A DNA stretch of 45,104 nucleotides from JBCCCJ01 sp039029315 (GTDB lineage: Bacteria; Bacteroidota; Bacteroidia; J057): assembly GCA_039029315.1 (NCBI GenBank), contig JBCCGK010000096.1, positions 1-45,104 on the forward strand. Direction: 5' to 3'. The notes under the pieces are model-generated. The model saw only the letters and a program-made list of their open reading frames with translations, did not search any database and was not told where the DNA came from. The translations under genes and the position numbers were made by a program. Positions 26,501-37,500 of this stretch are shown here, piece after piece. Positions within the stretch are counted from its first letter, which is position 1. Each line of letters starts with the position of its first letter.

Positions 26501-28272
26501 CCGAAATGCCACATCTGGAGGACATTGGGTGGAATTTTCTGGAACAACTGACGAAGGCAGTCCGGCAACGGAGAACCGACGGTGGCACAGCCGAGACCAC
26601 CTGGTATCAGTATGACGGTTCCGGCGAACGGATTCGGAAAGTTACAGATAATCAGGCCTCTCCTGGAGTTACGCCCATGAAGAAAGAAGAGCGGATCTAT
26701 TTAGGCGGTTATGAGGTGTACCAAAAGCATAGTGGCACGCATGCAGGATTGGAACGCATCAGCCTGAGTCTGATCGATGAAGGCCATCGATATGTGATGA
26801 TCGAGCGCCGCAATGCCATTGATGACGGGACAGAACAACAACTGACTCGCTATCAACTCCACAATTACCAGGGATCGGCAGCTCTTGAGTTGGACAGTGC
26901 TGCGCAGCTCATCAGTTATGAAGAATATCATCCCTATGGCACCACAGCCTATCAGGCTCGCAATGCTGACATCAAATCTGCTGCCAAACGCTACCGCTTT
27001 ACCGGAATGGAACGAGATGAAGAAAGCGGATTGAGCTATCACAGTGCCAGATACTATTTGCCCTGGCTGTCAAGGTGGTTGAGTCCTGATCCAATTGGGA
27101 TTGACGATCATATCAATGTCTATACCTATACCAGATTGAATCCCATCAAATTTGTAGATGGAAGTGGTCTTCAAGCTGACGAGGCTGGACCTTCTCGATT
27201 CAGTGGTTTTCTAGGCAGGATTGCACATTGGGCGAGGAACAAAAGAGTTGGAAGGGCATTGAGAACAGTGCTGGAAGGTCATATTGTGGTTTCCGCTTCG
27301 GAACTGCCTACTGGACAAGGAGAGGTAGTAAAAAGAATGGACACCAGGGCCAGGGTTCAGGCAGAATCTAACACCAAGCCTAACAAAGCACCCATTTCTC
27401 CAAGACCGAATACCCCTCCCCCCCCTACTGGGTATAAAGGAAAGACAGTGAAGGGAAAAGGAAAAAAGAAAGGAGCGGGCGAAACCATCTATCATCACAA
27501 ACCAGAACTTCCGGAAGGCTCGGACGGAAAAGGTGCAGGTAAACCTCCGAAAAAAACCGGTAAGGGAAAGAAAGTTATGCTGAGGGGCCCTGTCGTCAAA
27601 AACCCGAATGCTAGAGGGAAACCTCCAAAAATCGATGGGGGACCCCCCACTACAACTTCAGATTCGGTAAAGAAAAGCATGGTCAAAAAAGATCCTCCCA
27701 AAAAAGATCCTCCCAAGAAAGATGCCTCCAAAAAGAGTCCCCCCAAAAAGGCGACAAAAACTCCTGGCATCACTCCTAGTGTTGAGACAGGTAATGGAAG
27801 AAAAGTAAAAGCAAAAGGGAGAGTTATGAAAACGGTGAGAGGCCTCCAGCTTGCGTTGGAAGGAGATCCTGTTGAGGCAGCAAAATCTTTGAATCCAGCT
27901 AGCAATACCACAGCTGCACTGACCTCCGGAGATCTCTCTGGCTGGGATGTTGGCAAAGGAATCTTATTAGATCTCTATGAAAACAACCCCTATGCGATGG
28001 CAAAAGGAGCCTTCGATTTCTTAGGTCCAGATGGATCCCTTCAGTATAGTGAAGCCCGGAAACAAGAGGGAATCAGGAAAGGCTGGAATCCCCTTTGTTA
28101 CCTATGTCATGGGAAAGGAGGAGCGCTTGACCCCAATAGTGCCGATCGTAGACAATTGAGGTATGAACGGGCCATGGAGAGCCTCGGAGAACTTGCCATA
28201 GACAATCGACCAATGTCCAGAGAGGAGGAAGCCCAATTTATGCGGGATGCTATGCGTGCAACGATGAGATAG
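20548..28272 (+). CDS. Tc toxin TcB-TcC fusion with RHS shell and unknown C-terminal cargo
   Basis: About 2574 aa. SpvB-type N terminus (LPKGGGAIQGIDETFKVNP, YSSGGGNSPFGLGWAL). A beta-propeller-like set of FG-GAP/VCBS units follows near 480-680 (LLDLNGNGRPDVV, LADMSGDGMTDIV, LADLDGSGTTDII), which is the TcdB middle region that docks on TcA. RHS/YD repeats fill about 1400-2200 and end in the core motif with SPDPIG, NVYTYTRLNPIKFVDGSG (near 2175-2207), where TcC proteins self-cleave. The remaining ~365 residues are the variable cargo: a Lys/Pro/Gly-rich basic linker, then an unrecognised domain with CYLCHGKGG. TcB and TcC are fused here. The ATG at 20548 is chosen; a TTG at 20512, with AGAGGA before it, is the alternative. 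Confidence 0.93.
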   Translation: MKEGTNSYSSLLIKPDRGKSNSNSIEVPSIALPKGGGAIQGIDETFKVNPVNGTASMGIPLPVSEARGLSPALAISYSSGGGNSPFGLGWALGLTSIKRKTSQGIPQYLDDIDSDIFQFSGSEDLVPGFSKLFDGSFEKDAHGEYLLDERNSTDGLWRIRSYHPRIEGSFERIERWKAISSGEIRWRVMSRTNVTTLFGWTAMSRIADPANEDRIFEWLPEFVFDDKGNCAHYFYKKEDDAGFDSTLLHNRNRRQQGHLTYTNTYISQVLYGNKTPYLGVGENFPAANDYLFSTVFDYGEYNPDSPYNLMSEWDVRPDAYSDYKAGFEIRTTRLCKRVLLFHHFTEAGEYEGLVRSLNFGYDTNLEEDFTFLISMNAIGYIKRQDGSYSSKSLPPIEFSYQAHHWNRELQSMQAEDLVHASTGLGESYVWTDLYREGLAGMLTEQEDGWYYKHNLGNGEFEQAQLVRSKPSFTGLNSSLHLMDLDADGGRQLVSYAPEFPGYFELDDENEWQGFRAFQGIPNIDLRDQHTRLLDLNGNGRPDVVMTEDNVLRWYPSEGRKGFAHSRQEGMFVEEEKGLSLVFADQKQSIFLADMSGDGMTDIVRIRNGGVCYWPNLGYGRFGQKVAFDDAPVFDHTGAFDPGYIRLADLDGSGTTDIIYLGKKSFSCWKNLSGNRFSQTPFLIEAFPDIHTHSRVSVTDLLGNGLACIVWSSSLPKDAHAPLRYIDLMNSQKPHIMCSYKNNMGMEVSLEYTPSTRFYIEDKKAGRPWATKLHFPIHCVSRTTTEDRISGYRFVSKYSYHHGYYDHAEREFRGFGMVEQTDAETFEHWVKGTASNIVEEPLHQEPVVTKSWYHTGAFLGQERILAQFEQDYWYAEMERQGFAVAHQEVSLPDARLILAPGIDASVLDQLSTQEWQEAVRACKGMMLRTETFARDAVKYGHTEEARKRELTPYTVGSSNCIIELLQPKGRNQHAIFTVRESEAISYAYERNPEDPRITHDLMIKMDEYGLELESATVVYPRLIADPSLPLEVQQAQQKLVIMYEENQFTNDVIELDTYRLRLLSEEKTYELRGVEKTGVLYTPDDFENILSDSRSDTAAYHEIDKPLNPGKAQRRLIEHMRSTYMQDDLTSALPLHQLESLGIAFESYQLAYSPELVTELFGTKVDAALLTEGKFTHSEGDNQWWVRSGTSQFIQGTETVIDARNRFYSPISYTDPYGATTKVSYYSTHYLLIAEVEDDLGNKAGVEQFNFRTLSPQRMRDLNGNVSECIRDELGFVKALAVMGKGNEADELTGLSESTEATEVAEIQDYFQAASSTELVTRGKNLLQRASTRYVYDLHAYSNSGQAAVVSVITREEHYQNNVDSPVQISFDYTNGIGELVMSKAQAEPGMAKEVIVHPDNTITIQDIDTSSSTPPQLRWIGNGRIIKNNKGNPVKEYEPYFSLTHRYEEYKELVETGISPHLFYDAVGRIIKTESPQGTLTRVSFDAWKQTFYDANDTVLESSWYHRRINRLMDAELIADGKDPEKEEQAAQQTAAHAQTPSVTHYDSLGRMLLSVEHNKDVSTGGDEFLSTWAKRDSEGNLLEVVDARGNVAESYQYDMLGNNVYQTSMDSGQRWQLLNIMDHPLRTWDERNHEFQYFYDSLHRPSYSKVIGGDGPIALDHIFDRMIYGESLLLPDRSNEAALQARNILGESIQHYDTAGMIDTPDYNFKGQALSSTRRLFRKYKEVANWTMANMATDLESTAFTFSTETDALGRITRQIAPDGSIIQPGYNEGGLLTSETVHHPGDATPTLYIVDIDYNEKSQREKIVYGNQVMTRFYYDRETFQLNRLESKRQNNDLLQDWQYTYDPVGNITHVEDRNMPVVFFDNQKITSLSEYTYDALYRLVEATGRENDAPMTFDSKDNWNDMPYTQMMRPGDPMAMRNYVQQYQYDAVGNISQMNHQAVGNNWTRTYAYQTSNNRLISTQVGSQSYAYAHHAQHGFITEMPHLEDIGWNFLEQLTKAVRQRRTDGGTAETTWYQYDGSGERIRKVTDNQASPGVTPMKKEERIYLGGYEVYQKHSGTHAGLERISLSLIDEGHRYVMIERRNAIDDGTEQQLTRYQLHNYQGSAALELDSAAQLISYEEYHPYGTTAYQARNADIKSAAKRYRFTGMERDEESGLSYHSARYYLPWLSRWLSPDPIGIDDHINVYTYTRLNPIKFVDGSGLQADEAGPSRFSGFLGRIAHWARNKRVGRALRTVLEGHIVVSASELPTGQGEVVKRMDTRARVQAESNTKPNKAPISPRPNTPPPPTGYKGKTVKGKGKKKGAGETIYHHKPELPEGSDGKGAGKPPKKTGKGKKVMLRGPVVKNPNARGKPPKIDGGPPTTTSDSVKKSMVKKDPPKKDPPKKDASKKSPPKKATKTPGITPSVETGNGRKVKAKGRVMKTVRGLQLALEGDPVEAAKSLNPASNTTAALTSGDLSGWDVGKGILLDLYENNPYAMAKGAFDFLGPDGSLQYSEARKQEGIRKGWNPLCYLCHGKGGALDPNSADRRQLRYERAMESLGELAIDNRPMSREEEAQFMRDAMRATMR
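27168..28272 (+). other. Hypervariable cargo region of the TcB-TcC fusion
   Basis: This segment encodes everything after the conserved RHS core. It is strongly basic and low-complexity in its first 250 residues (GKGKKKGAGE, KTGKGKKVML, KKDPPKKDPPKKDASKKSPP). It ends in a compact-looking ~130-residue domain (GWDVGKGILLDLYENNPYAMAKGAFDFLG, CYLCHGKGGALDPNSADRRQLRYERAMESL). TcC cargos in other systems are basic, released by self-cleavage inside the cocoon, and act on actin, Rho or other host targets. No known toxin motif (ADP-ribosyltransferase, deaminase, nuclease) is recognised here. Confidence 0.7.
27685..27744 (+). repeat. Four tandem 15-bp units in the toxin cargo linker
   Basis: The units have the form AAAAAAGATCCTCCC, two perfect and two degenerate, encoding (KKDPP)n-type repeats. 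The in-frame 15-bp length lets the linker expand or shrink without frameshift. Confidence 0.85.
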
Positions 28273-28365
28273 GAGTGTCCGCGGCTTGATTCTTTTTTCA
28301 AGTGGTTATGGACAAGGAAAGCCTGTCTCGTGGGAATCTTTATGAACGAGATGTTGAGAAGTGGA

Positions 28366-28391
28366 AAGTCAGCTGAACATACAGCTGACTT
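28366..28391. terminator. Hairpin between the two Tc toxin genes
   Basis: AAGTCAGCTG and CAGCTGACTT form a perfect 10-bp stem with a 6-base loop, 94 bp after the TcB-C stop. No T-run follows, so it may be an attenuator or mRNA-stability element that sets the TcA to TcB-C ratio instead of a full terminator. Confidence 0.45.
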
Positions 28392-28504
28392 CCCTTCGAT
28401 CCCTCATCGTCAATCTGTCGAGACGCAATCAGCGTCTTGTCAAGCCGAGCAGTGTGCAAAAACATTCATTTTTATAAACATCAAAACATCTTAAACATCA
28501 AAAA

Positions 28505-31500
28505 ATGGCAGCTACAAGTCATTCACAAAACATCAACACCGTTTTTGGTAACATTACAAATGGTGCTGGCCAACCCATGGCCAATCTTCCTGTCGAAATC
28601 TATGATGTCGACATGCGAAAATGGGAACTCTTGTCTGGAACCCTGACAGATAAGCAGGGCAATTATGAACTTCATTGGGAATATGGTCAGTTGACAGGAG
28701 CTGAAAAACATACAGCTGACATTGGGGTGAAGGTCCTCAGTCCCGAAAAAAGCACGACCCTCTTCCTTTCCAGCATGGATGAGGTGCGCTTCAATGCCAG
28801 CAGTAGAGAACAAATCAATGTGATTATTTCTCAAGCTGTGCCAAGAGAAATTGTTGAATTCGACTATCTCGTGGCAGAAGTTAGCGCCTTGGCAGGGCAG
28901 GTAGCTATTGCAGATGTGCAGGAAAGCAAGGGAGTGCGGGATGTGACCTTTCTGTCCAGAGAACTGGATGTCCCAAAGGAAAAAATCGAGCATTTGGTCG
29001 TCGCACACAAATTGGCCAACCTGTCTAAAATGGATGCCGATTTCTGTTATGCCATGTTGCGAAAAGGAACCTTGCTGCGCAATGATTTGACAGGCAGTTT
29101 CAGTGCTCGATTGTCTGTAGGCCTGCATACTGACATCATGTTGTTGCTTTATGATGCGGCTTTAACTGATCCACAGAAAATCGAAACGGATGTAACGGCC
29201 GCAGCTTCTGAATTGATTGTGGGACCGGATGTGCTTAAAAATATTCAGGAAAATCTCGCCATTCTTGCCCAATACAAGAGTGAAGCTGAGGATCATTACC
29301 AACAGGAGCATCCTCAAAAAGCAGTGGATTTGTTGACAACGATCTTCAAGTTCGGCAAATTGGAAGAATCGCATCAGGCATTTTTGAAAAACAAAAAAGA
29401 TCTGAATGCTTTTTTCGCAATTGTTACTGATCCTGCCTTTTTTGATTCGAAAGGAGGCAAGAATGCAACAGCCAAGGTGGCAGCGCCTGGCTCTGACAAG
29501 CTGAACAAAACGGTGATCTCCCAAGCTATCCAAACAAAAACAATTGAGAGTGCAGAGGATCTTCGGGCGCTTGCACGCCTTGACGCAGCTGCCTGGGAGC
29601 AAGAGATTTCCCTGGCCAACGCACAGCTGACAGACCCTCAACAGATTCGGATGTATGCAGAGATTCTCGTCCAAAAATTTGAAAAGGAGTTCCCAACAGT
29701 TGCCTTTGCAGCACAATTAGAACGGGAGACCAAACAAGTACTGGACAATCAAAGCAGCATTGTTTCCTTTCTGAACCAACATGAGGATTTTGATCTGACC
29801 AACAGCAAAATCGATGTATTTCTAAATGAAAAAAAGGTCAAAGAATCAGAGAAAGCAGCGATTGCCGAAGGATTGAAATCTGTCCAGCGGATATTCAGAC
29901 TGATGCCTAGCTATCAGAAAACATTGGCTTTGCGTGAAGAAAAGATTCACTCTGCTTATCACATTGTATCGGCGGGGCAGAATCGCTTTGTCAAGGAGAT
30001 TGCCCCCAAAGCAGGGATCAGTGAAAGAGAGGCAAGGGAAGTCTACCGCAAGGCCGAATCTCGCCATACTGCTGCCATGTTGTTGATTGGAGAATTACAG
30101 GATAGCGTGAGTGTGAAGGAGATCGCCTCTTTTGAAACAGATGCATTGACACAAAAGCTCGATGCTGTCAGTCAGGATTTTCCCAACCTCCAATCCCTGT
30201 TCAAACTCACAGATATGTGTGAATGCGAGCACTGTCGATCTGTCTACAGTCCAGCAGCATATTTGGTAGAAATCCTGCAATTCCTGGACAAGCGAAGCGT
30301 GGTATCCGGAGATGCCAAGAGCGTTCTGCTCAATCGAAGACCTGATCTTGGCGAGATTGACCTTAGCTGTTCCAATGCCAATACCCCTGTCAAATATATC
30401 GATCTGGTGTGTGAATTGCTCGAAGACAGCATTGCACCAGATCAAGGCATTGCGTATACAGGAGATTTATCTGAAGGCTCAGATCCTTTGGTTGGGAAGA
30501 TTTCTTCTGCTTTGCTACTTGCCTTGCAGGGAAAAGGACTCCCTGTTACAGCCAATGCCCTGATTCATGCAACTGAACAGGAATTTCCTTCTTCCACGCT
30601 TGCACCACATTACCTGCGGGATACGGGCATTGTTTGCAAAATTGTACATGATAGCAGCAACAATTTCAAAGTCTTCCGCTTGCGTCAGACCTTCTCCACA
30701 GCGGAAGAACTCGATGCAGCACCTGAATATGTAAATGAGGCAGCCTATGCCGAATTGCTAAGCAAGAAGTTTGCCTTTGGGCTTCCGTTTGATCTCAATC
30801 ATACTGAAGCCAAGGCCTACCTGAATCGATTTGGGGTAGATCGGGCAGAGCTGATGCAGGCCTTTCAGAACTACACTAGCCCTGCCAAAGCCACCATTGC
30901 AGCGGAACGATTGGGGATTACCGATGCCGAAAAGTCCATCATGTTTCAGGCACCAATTCCCAATGACAATGCTGCCCAGCAAGCTTTCTGGAATGTTCCT
31001 GCTCCCTGGGAGGTTGTGAGTTATTTGCAACAACTAGATCATTTCCTGAGTCGGACTGACCTCAGTTATCAAGAGTTGGACAGACTCCTGAGGCTGGATT
31101 TTGTCGATCCTGTTGGCAATCTATTTATCCAACACAATGATTTGAGTTGTGATACCTCACAGAAAGAGATTGCCAATCTTGATCTGGCTGCAATGGATCG
31201 TATCCATCGTTTCCTGCGCATGCAGAAGAAGACCGGCTGGAGATTTGAAGTTCTGGATGCTGTCATTTCACAAGCCAGACTTGGTGCTGGCAATCTGAAC
31301 GAGACTTGTTTGTTGAAAGCCTCCCAACTCCTCCAGATTCATCACCAAAGTGGAATCAAGATAGAAGAATTGGTGGGTTGCTTTGGAGACATCCCACATA
31401 CCTTGTCCACTGATAAGGCTCCCAAACCTTTGTATCATCAAATTTTCCTAAACAAAGCAAAAAATGGGACAATCGATGAGGGCTTATTGCCTGAGAAGGT

Positions 31501-34500
31501 TGATGGTTCGCAAGCCATGACACCCTATGTGGAGATCATTGGCACTGCCTTGGGAGTGACAGGAACAGATTTGGGCTATCTTCTGAATCTACTTCCCAAT
31601 CAACAGCTGACTTTTGGCAATCTAAGTCATCTCTTTGCTTCGTCTCTTTTGTTGAAGAAAATGAAGCTTAGCGCTCAGGAGTATTCCATCCTGCTTGAGT
31701 TGACAGGGATTGACCCCACGATTGCTCCTGCGGCTTTCCTGGAGTTTCTGGAATTGGCTCAGTCATTTAAGCAATCTCCGCTCAAGGCAAATGAAGTGAA
31801 GTTTCTCCTGAATCATAAGGCATCTAATCTCAATGAATGGGTCCTTTCAGATGCGAAGATTGAGCTTCTTCTGGGTGAATTGAAAGAGGGATATCAGCAG
31901 ATCCATATGGAGTTGGCATCTGCATTTGATGACAACCAATCTGCACAAGAGCAACTGGAAGTTCTTACTTCTGTATTGTCTTCTCTGGCCGATGTGTCAG
32001 AGGCAGATGTGCAGACCATCTTGCAATTCCTGCATAAGAGTTGGGGCTCAGTAGCTGAGGCCAAGCAATTCATTGATGCCAAGCTGGACAAGGGAATTGA
32101 CAAAAGCCTTATTCATGCAGCCCTCGATGCCCTGGATGCTGCTGGTGCAGACACCGAAGCAGAACAACTGGAATTGGTTAGAGCATTGTTAGACACGATT
32201 GCTGCTTTTGAGATCGCCAGAGCCAAACGAGCTAGCTTGACTCAAATCCTTTCAGCTGCCTTCAGAACAAGTACTGACCTGATGGAAGTCCTGCTCTCCC
32301 ATGCTGTCCTCAAGCAGGCCACACCAGCCATGCCATCTATTGCGGGATTACTGTCCGATTCTCTGGAGAGCGAGATTACTTCTGCCAACTATCCAGAGCA
32401 GTATGGGGCCTTGCAATTGTTGCACAAAATGACGGCCCTGCTTTTGGCACTTGAGATATCCAGCACCGATGCAGTTTGGTATTTTCAGCATAATCAAGCA
32501 TTGGGATGGCTGGAGTTGGATACACTTCCTTATGAAGGGGGGCAAACTTCTGTCGATCTGAATAGCTATGTGTCTTTCGTTCAGACCATTGAGCTTGCCA
32601 GAATGCTTAAGCCAGTCAACAATCCAGCAGATAGTCAGAAGCCAGTAAGCTTTTTCAGTGTGATGGAGCGCTTACTGCCCGGTAGTAGCCTGGCCAAGGA
32701 ACTACTGATGAATGAACTGGCTCTCCTAAGTGCTCATGAGCAAGAAAATCTCGCTTCCCTGGATGCACATTTTTTCTCCACCTTTGACATCGCTAATTAT
32801 CGGGAGATTGCACAATGGAAGCGGATGCTGACGGGAGCAAGTCTGATGAGACAACTCAGTGCTTCCCTGCCACAAGTCCAACAATATATCCAATCGAATT
32901 TGGGCGCAAATGAGGTGGCAAGCCTTCGAGCTAGCTTGAAATCCCGATACAGTGAAGAGGTGTGGCTCACGACTCTCAAAGAGATCATGGATAGCATACG
33001 ACCTCAAAAGAGGGATGCTCTTGTTGCCTATCTCCTGGCCACAAATCCCGGGATGAAACATGAAAATGATCTATTTGAGTACCTGTTGGTAGATGTGGAA
33101 ATGGAGTCCTGCATGCCTTCTTCCAGAATCGTATTGGCCCACAATAGCATTCAACTATTTGTCCAGAGATGCCTCATGGGACTGGAACCAGATGCGATCG
33201 CAGATATAGATGCCGATCCCAACTGGAGCCAATGGAAATGGATGAAAAACTATCGCGTCTGGGAAGCCAATCGCAAAGTCTTTCTTTATCCTGAAAACTG
33301 GTATGACGTCAGTTTGACTTCTGATAAATCTTTCTTGTTGGAAGAATTTATCGATGAATTGCAGCAAAATGAGATGACTCAGGATACCGCAGAACAAGCA
33401 CTGCATCGCTATTTGGCGAAACTGGATACCATTGCTTTCCTGGAAGTGAAGGCGACCTGGTATGATGTAGCCAACAGAGAGATGCATGTGTTTGCCCGTA
33501 CCAAAGGCGGCGATCCTTCTACCTACTACTATCGCAAGTTTGAGCAGGAGCGCCATTGGACTCCATGGGAGAAAGTAGAGCTGGACATCAGTGGAGATCA
33601 CCTCATGGCATTTGTGAGAAACAATAGATTGCATCTTGCCTGGCCGATCTACAGTGAGGTTCCTGAGCCAACACAGACTGCGAGCATTCCCGATGCTACA
33701 CCGGGGAACAATGTGGAGCTGGATCGACCCAAACGAAAATTGAAAATTCAGCTGGCGATCAGTGAGTACAGCAATCACAAATGGCAACCCAAAAAGGTTT
33801 CCAAAGATTCTCTGTTGACGCCCTCACAGTATTTTGCCAATTATGAGATTTTTCTGAATAAGGAGAATTACAATTTCATCTACTTCGAATATGCAGACCA
33901 GGTTCTCATCCTCAGAAATTATTGGTCTGATCGAGACCATTTCGAAAAAGTAGGCGCCTTTGATCTGGCTGGTTGCAAAGGGTATCCTGAACTCTCGTTT
34001 GCTGGACATGAAGGGTTTCCGGATTTCCTGCCTGATTTCAAGGATTCCCGCCTCAAATCACAGCGCTATCACGAGGTCCCCCACGTGCAACCGGATGATA
34101 TGTCTGTTCAAAACGGTGTTTCTTCCTTTGATTATTACGAAGTGTTGGGCAAGACACCAGGCAATTTCCGCATCTCCTATCCTCATCAATTCACCCTGAT
34201 AGACATAATCTCGATGATCTATCATTTTTTGATGCGAATTCTCAATGATGAATTGCAGGATCAGGCCAAGAACAAGATTCCTTTGGGAACCCTGCTTCCA
34301 TACTTTAAGGAAGACAGCCAACATGCCTACGTAATCATTCCGGGATACTACACCAATGAGACTGGTAAGGAAAAATCAGGATTTCATGATTCTGAAAAGC
34401 GGACAGCTTCTGATGTCTTCCAGTTCATTCAGGAAATCGCCAATTGGTACAAAAAGATGATCTATGACTTTCAGACCACGCCTCCGGCAGATGATCAGGA

Positions 34501-37500
34501 AGCCATTCAGAGGATTGTCACGGATCCAGAATTGCATGACCTATTGAAGGAAGTCTCCAAATATGAGGCCCTGGACATTGTACTGAACTTTTTGATAGGA
34601 AAAACGGGCAATCATGAATTTGATGATCTGTTGAGCTCTCTGGTATCTTCTCGTGGTCTGGTCTATGGTGAGCAATTCAAAAACATGTATCATCCACTGG
34701 TATGTGCCTTGCGGACAACTCTGATGAAGGATGGGATTGTCGGCTTGATGAAGCGGGAGACACAACTTCAGCAGTCCAGTTTCGATTTTGAGTCCCATTA
34801 TGCCCCCAATCATCAGGTTGTACCTGAGTCCTGGTATAAGCAGGAAGATGGAAGTTTGGTCCGATCTTTTCCCATTGAAGACATAGACTTTAGCAGTGGG
34901 GGAAGCTATAGCACCTACAACTGGGATTTGTTTTTTCGGGTACCCTTGCATATCGCTAGCAAGTTGACACAGAATCAGCGATTCGAGGAGGCGATGTCCT
35001 GGTTCCATTATATCTTCAATCCTACGGGCGCGCTACCGGGGAATGGCGTTCAGAAGTATTGGGTTACCAAACCTTTTTACCTCAATCAGGATGCCGATTA
35101 TATTGCCCAACGGATAGACAGTCTGTTGTATGCAGTCTCCGATGGATCAGATCCGAACATTCAGGAACTGGAATACGCAATCTCTGCCTGGCGAACTCAT
35201 CCATTTATGCCAGATGTGATTGCCCGATTCCGGCCCGTTGCCTACCAGAAAGCGGTGCTGATGAAGTATATCGATAATCTGGTCGAATGGGGGGACTATC
35301 TCTTCCGACAGGATACCATGGAGTCTATCGCACAAGCGACGCAATTGTATATCCTGGCAGACAAATTGTTGGGTCCCAAGCCGCAACATGTTCCACCAGC
35401 AGTGAGTGCTCCCTCTGAGACCTATAATCAGTTGGAAGCCAGGTTGGACAGTTTTGGCAATGCCCTGATCGGCCTGGAAAACATTCTGCCTGATCTATCC
35501 GTCTTGCCAGAAGGAGGAGCAGAATTACCCGCTCCCCCAATCAGCTTGTCCATGTTGTATTTCTGCGTCCCTGCCAATGAAAAAATGATGGCCTATTGGG
35601 ACAAGGTAGCAGATAGATTGTTCAAAATCAGACATTGCCAAAACATTGAAGGTGTCGAAAGGAGCTTGGCCTTGTTTGCGCCGCCAATTGATCCAGCTAT
35701 GTTGGTCAAAGCAGCGGCAAGTGGACTGGATATCTCTTCAGTGATTGCAGGATTGAATGCTCCCATTCCCCTCTATCGATTTGAGGCAATGTCATCAAAA
35801 GCCACTGAATTGGCTATTGAACTCAGAGGGCTTGGAAGCGCATTGTTGCAGGCACTTGAAAAGAAAGATGCGGAAGCACTTAGCCTTCTACGAAGTGAAT
35901 CGGAACAGAAAGTGCTCGATGCCGCCAAAGACATCAAACAGCTCCAAATTCAGGAAACCGTCGAGTATATGGAGTCTCTGTTTCGATCTAAAAAAATGGT
36001 AGAAGAAAAACATGCCTTCTACAGGAATATTGAGAAAATCAACAGGGATGAACTGCTGAGTCTGGAAAAGCTGACAAAAGCGCACGATCTTCAAGAGGCA
36101 GCAGAAAGTGTCAAATTAGCCGCCTCTCTCATGTACTTGGTGCCTACCACGGAGTTGGGGGTGTCAGGCTTTGGGGGATCCACAGTCGCTACCATCAAGA
36201 TTGGTGGATTAGAACTTGGGCAAGCCACAAATGTTGCGGGTGATATTTTGTCCCTGATGGGAGTTATGGCTGCCAATGAATCTTCCCGGCTCTCAGTTCG
36301 TGCTGGGCATGAACGTCGATTTGATGACTGGAAATTGCAAGAACGTCAGGCAGAACTGGAACTTGATATCATTGAGAAGGAAATCACGGGAATGGAGGTC
36401 CGTCAGGAGATCACTGAGGTCGAATTGCGGAACCACAATCTCCAAATCGAGAATGCGCAACAAACGGATGAATTTCTTCGATCCAAGTTCACCAATAAGG
36501 AATTGTATGACTGGATGATTGGTCAGATCAGTTCTGTCTATTTCCGCTCATATCAGCTGGCGCATGACTTTGCCAAGAAGGCTGAGAGGTCATATCAGTT
36601 TGAGTTGGGCAATAGTGATTCCTTCATCTCCTATGGCTATTGGGATAGCATGAAAAAGGGATTGCAAAGTGCTGATCACCTCATGCACGATATCAAGCGG
36701 ATGGAAACCAGCTATATGGATAAGAACAGACGGGAATATGAAATGACCAAACACATCTCCCTGTCGATGCTGGACCCATTGGCCTTGATTCGCTTAAGAG
36801 CAACAGGAGTCTGCGATTTTGACATGCCAGAAGTGCTGTTCGATATGGATCAGCCCGGCCACTATTTCCGACGCATCAAGTCTGTGAGTGTCAGTCTTCC
36901 TTGCATTGCAGGGCCGTATACCTCTGTGAGCTCGAAACTGTCTCTGGTAAGTAGCAAATACCGCAAAAACGCCAACCCTACTAATCTGGCGGACAGCGGA
37001 TATGTGGAAGATCCCGGAAATGATGAGCGATTTGTTTACAAAACGGGTGCGATTCAGTCGATTGCCACCAGTCATGGGCAAAATGACAATGGGATGTTTG
37101 AGCTGAACTTTAGAGATGAGCGTTATCTTCCCTTTGAGGGAGCGGGAGCTGTCAGCAGCTGGCGACTGGAATTGCCAACCGAAGTCAGGCAATTTGATTA
37201 TGACAGCATCTCAGATGTCATTCTTCACATTCAGTATACAGCCCGCGAGGGAGGGTCTGGCTTGCGGACTCTGGCCAATGAACAACTGAAAACTCAATTG
37301 GAGACGATCCATCAGGATCTGAGCAAAGAGGGATTGCATGTTGCGATCAACATGAAGCATGATCTCCCCAATGCCTGGCATCTTCTGAAGCAGAATCACT
37401 CTGTGAATGTGACCATCGATAAGCATCGTTTGCCATACATCGCCCAACCCTTGCAGACGCTTGTTGAGGAAGTAAGTTTTGTTGCCAAAGTAGCGGGAAA

